From NCBI RefSeq assembly GCF_001544795.2, contig NZ_FCOI02000003.1, positions 430,662 through 494,661 of the forward strand: a stretch of DNA of 64,000 bases, in the 5' to 3' direction. A program made the translations under genes and the position numbers. Source of the stretch: Caballeronia temeraria (GTDB lineage Bacteria > Pseudomonadota > Gammaproteobacteria > Burkholderiales > Burkholderiaceae). Each line of letters begins with the position of its first letter. Positions within the stretch are counted from its first letter, which is position 1. Shown here one piece after another: positions 56,648 to 64,000 of this stretch. The notes beneath the pieces are model-generated. The model was not told where the DNA came from. It did not search any database and was given only the letters and a program-made list of their open reading frames with translations.

Positions 56648-59600
56648 ACGCGCCGCGGCATCCACACGCGCAAGAGCGAGTAAAGCCGGTCGATGTCGAT
56701 CGGCTTTGCCAGATAATCGCTCGCGCCCGCCGCGAGGCATTGCTCCTGATCGTCCTTCATCGCCTTCGCCGTGATCGCGATGATCGGCAGCTTCCTGAAG
56801 CGCGCGTCCTCGCGCAGGCGCCGCGTCGCTTCGAGCCCGTCCATGCCGGGCATCATGACGTCCATCAGCACGACGTCGATACCCGGATTCCTGTCGAGCG
56901 TCTCGATCGCCTCGAAACCGTTGCGGCCGATATCCACCTTCAGCCCCTGATGCTCCAGCGCGCTCGATAGCGAGAAAATGTTGCGGATGTCGTCATCGAC
57001 GAGCAGCACGCGGCGGCCATCCAGCACGCGGTCGCGCGAGCGCGAGACGTGCAGCATCGCTTGCCGGTCGGCGGACAGATCCGTCTCGACCTTGTGCAGG
57101 AAGAGCGTGACTTCATCGAGCAGACGCTCCGGCGAGCGCGCGCCCTTGATGATGATCGACTGCGAATAGCGCATCAGTTCCGCTTCCTCGTCGTGCGTGA
57201 GATTGCGCCCCGTGTACACGATCACCGGCGGGAACGAGTACGCATCGATCGCGGCCATCTGGCGCAGCAGGTCGCCGCCCTGCATGTCGGGCAGCTTCAG
57301 GTCGATGATCATGCAGTCGAAAATCGTCGTCTTCAGCAGTTCGAGCGCGTCGCGGCCGAACTCGACCGGCGTGATTTCGACGTCCGCATCGCTGATCAGC
57401 TCGACGATGCTCTGACGCTGCCGCGCATCGTCCTCGACGAGCAGCACGCGCTTGATCTTCTGACTGCTCTTCTCTTCGAGCCGCTGGAAGATCGCCGTCA
57501 GTTGCTCGCGCGTCGTCGGCTTCACCGCGTAGCCGATCGCGCCGAGATGCAGCGCGGCGTCGCTTCGGTCCGACGCCGACACGACATGCACCGGAACGTG
57601 CCGCGTCTTCGGATTCGCCTTCAACTCCTGAAGCAGCACGAGCCCGGAGCGGTCCGGCAAGCCGATATCGAGCAGGATCGCGTTCGGCGCGCGCTCCTGC
57701 GCGAGCCTGAGCGCATCGCCCGCCGTGCCGCTCACGATGCAGCGATAACCCAGCTCGTGCGCGAGATCGAGCAGCACTTGCGCGAAGTCCGGCTCGTCTT
57801 CGACCACGAGCACGAGACGCTTGCCCTGCGTGGCATCGGCGCGGTCGTCGTCGATGACGTGGACCACTTCGACCGGCTTCTCTTCTTCGATGACCACCGG
57901 CGCGGGCGCTTCTGCAACGGCGGTCGGCAACGCGTCCACCGCGCCGTAGACGAGCGGCATCGTCAGCGTGAACGTGCTCCCGGTGCCCTGCGCGCTGCGC
58001 ACCGCGATATCGCCGCCGAGCAGATGCGCGAGGCTGCGCGAAATCGACAGCCCGAGTCCCGTGCCGCCGTAATGACGGCTCGTGGTGCCATCGGCTTGCT
58101 GGAACGCTTCGAAGATCGCTTCGAGCTGATCCGGCGCAATGCCGATGCCCGTATCGGTCACGACGAACTGCACCGCGCCGTCGCCCGCGCGTTTGAGTGC
58201 GAGCGATACCGCGCCCGCATCCGTGAACTTAACCGCATTCGACAGCAGGTTCTTCAAAATCTGTTCGAGACGGCGGAAGTCGGTCGTGAGCGTCGGATAG
58301 CCGTCGATTTCGTTGCGCAGTTCCAGCCGGAGCTTCTTCTGCCGCGCGAGCGGATCGAACGTGCGCGAAAGCGAATCCATGATGCGCTGCAAGGGCACAT
58401 CCTCGATATGCAGATCGAGCTTGCCCGCCTCGACCTTCGAGAGATCGAGAATGTCGTTGATGAGATTGAGCAGATCATTGCCCGCCGAGTAGATCGTTTG
58501 CGCGTACTTGACCTGATCGTGCGTCAGATTGCCGGTCTTGTTTTCCGACAGCAGCTTCGCGAGGATCAGCGCGCTGTTGAGCGGCGTGCGCAACTCGTGC
58601 GACATGTTCGCGAGAAACTCCGACTTGTAGCGGCTCGCGCGCTGCAGCGCTTCGGCGCGCGTTTCGAGCTCGCCCTGCGCGGCGTTGAGCGCGACGTTGC
58701 GTTCATCGAGCACGCGCGCCTGTTCCGCGAGCTGTTCGTTCGTCTGTTCGAGTTCCGCCTTCTGGTTCGCAAGATAAGCCTGCGCGTGCGAAAGCGCCGT
58801 GGTCTGCTGCTCCAGCTCCTCGTTGGTCGTGCGCAGCTCTTCCTGCTGCATTTGCAGTTCTTCGTTCAATTGCTGCGTTTCTTCGAGCACGCTCTGCAGG
58901 CGCTCGCGATACTGCGCCGCCTCGACGAAATCGCCGATATTGCCCGCGATCGTCTGCAGAAACTCCTGGTCGCGTTCGGTCAGCGTATGCATCGCGCCCA
59001 GTTCGATCGCGCCGTTCGCCTGGCCTTCGTTCTCGATCGGCACGATCGCGAGGCTCGCGGGCGCGCTCGCGCCGAGCGCCGATGTCACCTTCCAGTAGCC
59101 CGCGGGCACGTCGTTCATGCTCGTCAGCTTGCGCGCGTGGACCGCCTGTCCGACGAGGCTCTTCACGCCCGCGAGCGATTCGGGAACCGGCGCGCTGTCC
59201 GGATCGAAGCCGAAGCTCGCGGTGCGCTTCAGCGCGCCATTGCTCTCGCGCACGTAGAACGCGCCCATCGATACTTTCAGATAGTCCGCGAGGAAATCGA
59301 GGATCGTCTGGCAAAGCTGATCGAGCGATTGCTGGCCGATCACCTTCTGCGCAAGCTGCGTCTGCCCTTCGCGCAGCCACGCCTGCTCCTGCAACGCGCG
59401 CGTCTGCCGCTCCTGCTCGCCGATCGCGGCGCTGAACGCATTGGAAAGCTGCATCAGTTCGCGTCGGCCGAAGATCGCGAGAATCACCGAGAGCAGCAAG
59501 CTCAAAATCAGAAAGACGGCGACGGTGATGCTCGTCAGCTGCTTCGCGGACTCCACGCGCTGCAGACGCAAAGTTTGCTCGATGTTGAGAAACGCCGACA

Positions 59601-60084
59601 GCTCGCGCTCGGTCTCCGCGCGTTCGGCCGAGCCGCGCCCGACGCGCACGAGCGCCGCCGAATCCTGCGCGTGACGGCGGGCATCGATCAGGCTGTCGGC
59701 GACTTTGTCCCATTGCGCCTGCAGCGCGCGAATGCGGATCAGGCGGTCCACTTGCGGCGCGTTGTCGGAGACGAGATCGGCGAGCGTGTCGAAATCGGCG
59801 CCGAGCTTGGGCTTCGCGGTTTCATACGGCGCGAGAAAAGATTCGTCGCCAGTGATCAGATAGCCGCGAATCGCGCTTTCCTTCTCGCTGACAAGCCGGC
59901 CGAGTTCCTGCGCGTTGCCGATCACGCGCTCCGAATGCTCGACCCAGTTGATGCCCGAAAGCAGATACAGCACGAGCGCGACGAACGCGATGGCCGTGAC
60001 GAGGCCCGTTCCGAGCGGCAGCGCGATGTTGCGAAAGAGAATGCGACGAAAGCTGGCCTCGTCGACACCGGACCGCAATGGCAT
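56644..60084 (-). CDS. Hybrid histidine kinase: CHASE3-GAF-HisKA-HATPase with three receivers
   Basis: 1146 residues from ATG 60084. Membrane helices at about 21-43 and 184-206 flank a CHASE3-like periplasmic sensor ([20 protein letters not shown]). A GAF domain at about 240-390 and a long coiled coil (395-485) follow. HisKA has H496 in [16 protein letters not shown], and the HATPase has [20 protein letters not shown]. Three receivers follow ([35 protein letters not shown]); the second has an atypical Lys region ([10 protein letters not shown]). No Hpt domain, so phosphotransfer needs a separate protein. Signal unknown. Its stop overlaps the lpdA stop. Confidence 0.93.
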   Translation of the reverse strand: MPLRSGVDEASFRRILFRNIALPLGTGLVTAIAFVALVLYLLSGINWVEHSERVIGNAQELGRLVSEKESAIRGYLITGDESFLAPYETAKPKLGADFDTLADLVSDNAPQVDRLIRIRALQAQWDKVADSLIDARRHAQDSAALVRVGRGSAERAETERELSAFLNIEQTLRLQRVESAKQLTSITVAVFLILSLLLSVILAIFGRRELMQLSNAFSAAIGEQERQTRALQEQAWLREGQTQLAQKVIGQQSLDQLCQTILDFLADYLKVSMGAFYVRESNGALKRTASFGFDPDSAPVPESLAGVKSLVGQAVHARKLTSMNDVPAGYWKVTSALGASAPASLAIVPIENEGQANGAIELGAMHTLTERDQEFLQTIAGNIGDFVEAAQYRERLQSVLEETQQLNEELQMQQEELRTTNEELEQQTTALSHAQAYLANQKAELEQTNEQLAEQARVLDERNVALNAAQGELETRAEALQRASRYKSEFLANMSHELRTPLNSALILAKLLSENKTGNLTHDQVKYAQTIYSAGNDLLNLINDILDLSKVEAGKLDLHIEDVPLQRIMDSLSRTFDPLARQKKLRLELRNEIDGYPTLTTDFRRLEQILKNLLSNAVKFTDAGAVSLALKRAGDGAVQFVVTDTGIGIAPDQLEAIFEAFQQADGTTSRHYGGTGLGLSISRSLAHLLGGDIAVRSAQGTGSTFTLTMPLVYGAVDALPTAVAEAPAPVVIEEEKPVEVVHVIDDDRADATQGKRLVLVVEDEPDFAQVLLDLAHELGYRCIVSGTAGDALRLAQERAPNAILLDIGLPDRSGLVLLQELKANPKTRHVPVHVVSASDRSDAALHLGAIGYAVKPTTREQLTAIFQRLEEKSSQKIKRVLLVEDDARQRQSIVELISDADVEITPVEFGRDALELLKTTIFDCMIIDLKLPDMQGGDLLRQMAAIDAYSFPPVIVYTGRNLTHDEEAELMRYSQSIIIKGARSPERLLDEVTLFLHKVETDLSADRQAMLHVSRSRDRVLDGRRVLLVDDDIRNIFSLSSALEHQGLKVDIGRNGFEAIETLDRNPGIDVVLMDVMMPGMDGLEATRRLREDARFRKLPIIAITAKAMKDDQEQCLAAGASDYLAKPIDIDRLYSLLRVWMPRRV

Positions 60085-60353
60085 AAACAGCTCCGATATG
60101 GCGTGATGCCGCCCGCCGCGCCGATGTCTCGAAGCAGCCCGGGTGACGGCGGCAATCCCGAAAGTTGTAGTTCTTTGTGTCAGCCGCTGCGCATCATACC
60201 CGGTTCGACTCCGCCTTGCGGCGGGCTTCCGAACGAGCTCTGAACGGTAGCACCGTATGCCTTTCGGCACGTTCGTTCGGGCCCTTTCAGCGCGCTGGAC
60301 GGTCGTCTTCGCGTTGCCGAATGCTCGACAGAAAGAGATGGATGAGTCAGGAG

Positions 60354-60538
60354 CTTGGTGCCGAAGTAATACGTGATGAGCGCCTGCGTCACGCCGCACG
60401 ACGCGACCACTTCCTTGAACGACGCGCCCGCATAACCGCGCTGCGAGAAATCGACCTCGGCTGCATCGAGGATGTTCTCATGTTGATTGATGTTGCCCGT
60501 CGGGCGGCCGACGAAGTGAAAACCCGTTCAGTTCGCAT
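60354..60538 (-). pseudogene. TetR-family regulator remnant (DNA-binding end)
   Basis: In one frame: VGRPTGNINQHENILDAAEV, then DFSQRGYAGASFKEVVASCG and VTQALITYYFGTK, a textbook TetR N-terminus with its helix-turn-helix. After K (60354) the sequence becomes unrelated, so the whole ligand-binding domain is gone. Upstream, the start ATG (60536-60538, MRTERVF) is in a different frame, so there is also a small indel near 60513-60518. Confidence 0.78.
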
Positions 60539-60618
60539 TTTTCGGGCGTCTCCCGCACGCTCCGGGGAATTCATGACGGCGCCCCGCCGTTCGACGCGGC
60601 GGGCCGCCGAAGCCGATG

Positions 60619-61833
60619 CTAGTTGCAATATCCCTGCGACGCGTAAGTGCCGCCGCCCGGCGCGGCGGTCGTGCACAGCGTGTTCAGCAGCGACGCGATA
60701 TTGCCCGATCCGTAGTTGCCGTAAGTCGCGTTCGGATACTGCGTGTTCTGGCGGAACTGCGACGCATAGTTGTCCTTGGGCGCGTTCGGATCGGCCGATC
60801 CCCACGACGTCACGCCGACGATCGCGAGATTCGGCGAATTGCCGACGACCGCACCGCCCGCCAGCACGGCATCGCGCGCGCGGAAGTTCACGATCCACGG
60901 TCCGCCGCTTGCGCCGCCCGTGAGATTGCTGCCCTGCCAGAGCTGCGAAGCGCCGCTGACGGTCGTCGTATAGGTCGGGCCATCGGTGCGCTGCATGATC
61001 GCGCCGCTATCGAGCAGTGCGGGATAACCGAAGGTCGTGACGGCCGCCGTCTGAAGATTGCCCGTCTTCGGCGACGATATGAAGGAATAGTTGTTCCAGC
61101 CATAGTTCAGATAGCCGGTAAGGTCGCCGATGAACTGGTTCGACGCGTTCTTCGCTATCGCGAGCACCGCGATGTCGTTGTTGCGCGCCGCGCCCGATCC
61201 GGTATCGGTGCCGTTCGCCCACGTCGATGGCCGCACGAGCGCGGCCCACGTCCACGTGCCATAAGGCGCGATCTGCGCGGCAGTGGCGCCGGACGCGCCG
61301 TAATGACCGGGGCGGAACTGCCAGCCCGAGTAGAGCGAATTGCCGCTGCCGAAGCTCTGGATGCAGTGCGCCGCCGTGACGATCACGCTTCTGCGGATCA
61401 GGCTCGCGGTGCAGTAGCCGGCCGAAAACGTGAGCTTGCCGATCGCCCGGTACGGATACGTCGTACTGAGATAGTTCGCGCTCGTCGTGCCCAATGCGCT
61501 CTGATTGCCGTCCTGCACGCGGCCGGCCGTATAGGGAATGCCGAAGTCGCCGTACGCTCTCGTCTGCGCATTGCTCACGATGCCGCTCTGCGTCTTCATG
61601 CCCGGCGTATAAGGCGTGGGGTTCGTATCGGGAACGATCGTCGATGTATCCGGCGGCGTCAGCACATTGACGACCGGCTTCAGATTCGACAGATCCGCCG
61701 GCGCGCTGCGCGAGTCGGCGGGATTCGTGTTCACAATGGCTTCATCCTGCGCAATCGCAACGCCTGCGCTCACCATCGACAGAGCGGCAGCCGCCGTCGC
61801 CTTCACGCACGCGACTCGTTTCGATCTTTTCAT
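60619..61833 (-). CDS. Secreted trypsin-like serine protease
   Basis: 404 residues from ATG 61833, with GGAG just upstream. Signal peptide to about residue 28 (AIA-QD), a Pro-rich 70-residue pro-region, then a chymotrypsin fold: H156 in VTAAHC, D220 in RNNDIAVLAI and S309 in GGASGGPW. Cysteines at 141 and 157 can form the usual disulfide. Likely exported and secreted, self-activated after pro-region loss. No inhibitor or secretion gene adjoins. Confidence 0.88.
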   Translation of the reverse strand: MKRSKRVACVKATAAAALSMVSAGVAIAQDEAIVNTNPADSRSAPADLSNLKPVVNVLTPPDTSTIVPDTNPTPYTPGMKTQSGIVSNAQTRAYGDFGIPYTAGRVQDGNQSALGTTSANYLSTTYPYRAIGKLTFSAGYCTASLIRRSVIVTAAHCIQSFGSGNSLYSGWQFRPGHYGASGATAAQIAPYGTWTWAALVRPSTWANGTDTGSGAARNNDIAVLAIAKNASNQFIGDLTGYLNYGWNNYSFISSPKTGNLQTAAVTTFGYPALLDSGAIMQRTDGPTYTTTVSGASQLWQGSNLTGGASGGPWIVNFRARDAVLAGGAVVGNSPNLAIVGVTSWGSADPNAPKDNYASQFRQNTQYPNATYGNYGSGNIASLLNTLCTTAAPGGGTYASQGYCN

Positions 61834-62526
61834 GACACCCTCCGGTTGATAGATACGATGTGCCGGACGACACATCGATCTTCCGTTATTTGGTATTCGT
61901 AAGTCTTATGAACAACACTGCGCAGAATGATCGACATCGCGTTCGTGATCTGATTCATCCGATGCTTGGAAACGGCTCCGGCACGCGCTTAACTTCGACG
62001 AATCCGAACGCGCGCCCGCGCAATAAATCAGGAAAGCGAACAATGACTAACTCTAGTTCAAATTTTGGCCAATCTCGATGCGAGTGTTTGTTCAGCGGAT
62101 AGAGACGCGCATTCCGCCGATGAGACCGATGTGAGGTGCACGACACACAGCGCGCTTGACCTCGCGCCATCCATACAGATAGATTACATTCACGCTATAA
62201 GAAGCTTTCGCCGCATCAGGATGCCGAGCGCGATCCACGCGTGCTTCCGGACCAGGTTGCTTCTTCTATCGTCAATGCGTGCGGCCGAGCCGGCCGCCGT
62301 TCCCGCCCATGAATCCGGCGCCCGGAACCGGAACGAGCGTGCGCATTTCAGGCGCGCCGATAGTCCGCAAACGTTCTCTGCGTGCTCCCGCACGGCGTTG
62401 AATGGCGACGCCCTCGCGTCCGGTTAAGTACCGCACAGAACGCCCCGTACAGCCTGTCATTCTTGCCCCACATCGCGCTGGACTCTCCATCCGGCGCGTG
62501 GCGAAGAAACACTACAAGGGGCACAC
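61834..62526. other. Long intergenic region, lower GC, no gene seen
   Basis: About 690 bp between the divergent protease and repeat-protein genes, clearly more AT-rich than the flanks. Open frames lack ribosome sites and family features. It ends with AAGGGG (ribosome site of the next gene). It probably holds both promoters and upstream control sequence. Confidence 0.45.
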
Positions 62527-64000
62527 ATGAGTAATCCTAAAAAATTCAAATTGAATACCGCGATCAAGTTAAGCGTGGTCGTGATCGCGGCGGCCATGTC
62601 GAACTTTGCATCTGCGCAGACGACGGGGAATCCTTGCGGCGCCCAGACTTCCGAGGGGTGTGCGCCGATCGTAATGAAAGTTGCGGCAATGGATTCGTCG
62701 ACGAGCATGTCGCCGTCGACGGAGCCGACGGTCGAAACGCTGTCGGCGGTCGTGCCCTTGCTCGAGGGTGGTCGCGGTGGAGAGGGATCGCCTGGAGCGG
62801 GCGTGAGCGGCGGCACGTCGAGCGGATCGGGAACGGGAACGGGCGCAGGCGCAAGCAGCGGTCAAGGCTCGTCCAGCAGCGGTCCGGGCGCGACGGCGGG
62901 CGCAGGCGGCGGTGCGACGGGCGGCGGTGCCACGGGCGGCGGAAACAATGGCAGCGGATCGCCGGGCACAGGAAACGGCAGCCAGGGTGCCGGGAATTCA
63001 GGCGGCGATTCCGGCGGAGATTCGGGCGGAGATTCGGGCGGCGACGACGGCGGCGGTCATGGTCATCACGGACATGGCCATGGGCATGGTCACGGCGATG
63101 GCGACGGTGACGGCGATGGAGACGGGCATGGTCACGGCCACGGACATGGGCACGGTCATGGCGATGGTGACGGCGATGGACATGGCCACGGTGACGGCGA
63201 CGGACATGGCCACGGCGATGGCGATGGGCATGGCGATGGACACGGTCACGGCGATGGCGACGGGCATGGCGATGGGCACGGTCACGGCGATGGCGACGGA
63301 CATGGTCACGGTGACGGCGATGGGCATGGCGTAGGCCACGGCGACGGGCATGGCGATGGCCACGGCGACGGGCATGGCGATGGCCACAGCGATGGCGACG
63401 GCCACGGCGATGGCCACGGTATGGGTCACGGCGACGGGCATGGTCACGGCGATGGCGACGGCCACGGCGATGGACACGGCATGGGTCACGGCGATGGTCA
63501 TGGCGACGGGCATGGTCACGGCGATGGCGACGGTCACGGCGATGGGCACGGCATGGGTCACGGCGATGGCCACGGCGATGGTCATGGCGATGGTGGCCAT
63601 GGCGGTGTTGGTCACGGCGATGGTGGCCACGGGGACGGTGGCCACGGCGGCGGTTCGTCTAGCGGTCATGGCGGCAATGGCGGCGGTCACGGCGGTGGTG
63701 GCAACGGCGGCGGCAACGGCAACGGCGGCGGCGGCGGCAACGGCAACGGCGGCGGCGGCGGCAACGGTGGTGGCGGCAACGGCGGCGGCGGTCACGGCGG
63801 CGGCGGCAACGGTGGTGGTGGCAACGGCGGCGGCGGCAATGGCGGCGGTGGCCACGGTGGTGGTGGCAACGGTGGTGGTGGCAACGGTGGCGGCGGCAAC
63901 GGTGGCGGCGGCAACGGTGGCGGCGGCAACGGCGGTGGTGGCAACGGCGGCGGCAATGGCGGCGGTGGCCACGGCGGCGGCGGCAACGGCGGTGGTGGCA
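62527..64000 (+). CDS. Exported Gly/His/Asp repeat protein (partial, runs off window)
   Basis: Open from ATG 62527 to the window edge (491 codons, no stop). Signal peptide to about residue 30 (ASA-QT), a short Cys-containing head (CGAQTSEGC), then a Ser/Gly/Thr-rich stretch to about 175. From about 178 to 372 it is a nearly perfect dipeptide alternation of Gly with His or Asp (HGDGHGHGDGDGHG). After that come Gly-rich blocks spaced by Asn or His (NGGGG, HGGGG). AAGGGG lies 7 bases upstream. Composition suggests extracellular metal (Ni, Zn, Ca) binding or a matrix role; no known family is evident. Confidence 0.8.
   Translation, partial: MSNPKKFKLNTAIKLSVVVIAAAMSNFASAQTTGNPCGAQTSEGCAPIVMKVAAMDSSTSMSPSTEPTVETLSAVVPLLEGGRGGEGSPGAGVSGGTSSGSGTGTGAGASSGQGSSSSGPGATAGAGGGATGGGATGGGNNGSGSPGTGNGSQGAGNSGGDSGGDSGGDSGGDDGGGHGHHGHGHGHGHGDGDGDGDGDGHGHGHGHGHGHGDGDGDGHGHGDGDGHGHGDGDGHGDGHGHGDGDGHGDGHGHGDGDGHGHGDGDGHGVGHGDGHGDGHGDGHGDGHSDGDGHGDGHGMGHGDGHGHGDGDGHGDGHGMGHGDGHGDGHGHGDGDGHGDGHGMGHGDGHGDGHGDGGHGGVGHGDGGHGDGGHGGGSSSGHGGNGGGHGGGGNGGGNGNGGGGGNGNGGGGGNGGGGNGGGGHGGGGNGGGGNGGGGNGGGGHGGGGNGGGGNGGGGNGGGGNGGGGNGGGGNGGGNGGGGHGGGGNGGGG

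Noticed and set aside
57049..60243. 1064-codon plus-strand frame opposite the hybrid kinase
   Set aside because: A shadow: the opposite strand has seven recognisable domains in order.
63055..63640. CRISPR-like or satellite tandem repeat
   Set aside because: Repeat units are 3- and 6-base codon patterns in one open frame. There are no spacers of constant length.
62998..63972. Ala/Val/Thr-rich antisense frame over the repeat region
   Set aside because: A direct complement of the Gly-His/Asp repeats; it has no ribosome site and no natural composition.

Overview
The window is GC-rich (about 65% by eye) Burkholderiaceae chromosome, most like Caballeronia or Paraburkholderia. That call rests on codon bias, on cyoABCD and acnB of beta-proteobacterial type, and on the many IclR, MFS and sugar-ABC genes. 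It is accessory-flavoured DNA: complete metabolic genes sit among an unusual number of gene remnants. I saw no rRNA, tRNA, IS element or CRISPR array.

Layout. 1-2.6 kb: tail of an unknown gene, a zinc alcohol dehydrogenase and small unknown genes, one with an HNH motif. 3.0-7.1 kb: a gene graveyard. It holds broken napD, napA and ccmI (periplasmic nitrate reductase and cytochrome c maturation), an internally deleted narL, a stump of narX and a broken ABC ATPase; only a nitronate monooxygenase-like gene looks whole. 7.1-9.25 kb: envelope genes (LysM/LytM lipoprotein, RlpA) and an IclR remnant. 9.5-13.4 kb: cyoABCD (cytochrome bo3 quinol oxidase) closed by a clear terminator. 13.5-16.9 kb: an aromatic-type catabolic cluster (cupin dioxygenase, MFS carrier, SDR, IclR regulator). 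16.9-24.2 kb: a giant autotransporter gene carrying a roughly 2.2-kb internal duplication and a one-base frameshift.

24.4-34.2 kb: a UbiB-like pseudokinase, a serine hydrolase, a single-domain response regulator, a universal stress protein, an IclR/FAH-family pair, a lysozyme-like protein, an orphan sugar-binding protein, and a DUF302/fRMsr pair. 34.4-39.4 kb: a sugar ABC importer operon led by a ROK regulator with a strong palindrome in front. 39.4-48.2 kb: efflux and MHS-type carriers, an alpha/beta hydrolase, an exported methyltransferase-like lipoprotein, a winged-helix/TPR regulator and secreted proteins.

48.3-54.7 kb: acnB with a readable promoter, bluB, then a molybdenum-themed block. 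This block has a small Moco-domain protein, a frameshifted nifQ, a ModE-type regulator and a DUF2325 protein. Two ModE-like operators flank it, suggesting one Mo-responsive unit. 54.9-60.1 kb: a lipoyl-E3 fusion and a large hybrid histidine kinase. 60.3-64.0 kb: a TetR remnant, a secreted trypsin-like protease, and an exported Gly/His/Asp repeat protein that runs off the window.

Together the genes suggest an aerobic, nutritionally versatile soil or host-associated bacterium. It keeps a high-capacity quinol oxidase and has lost nitrate respiration at this locus.
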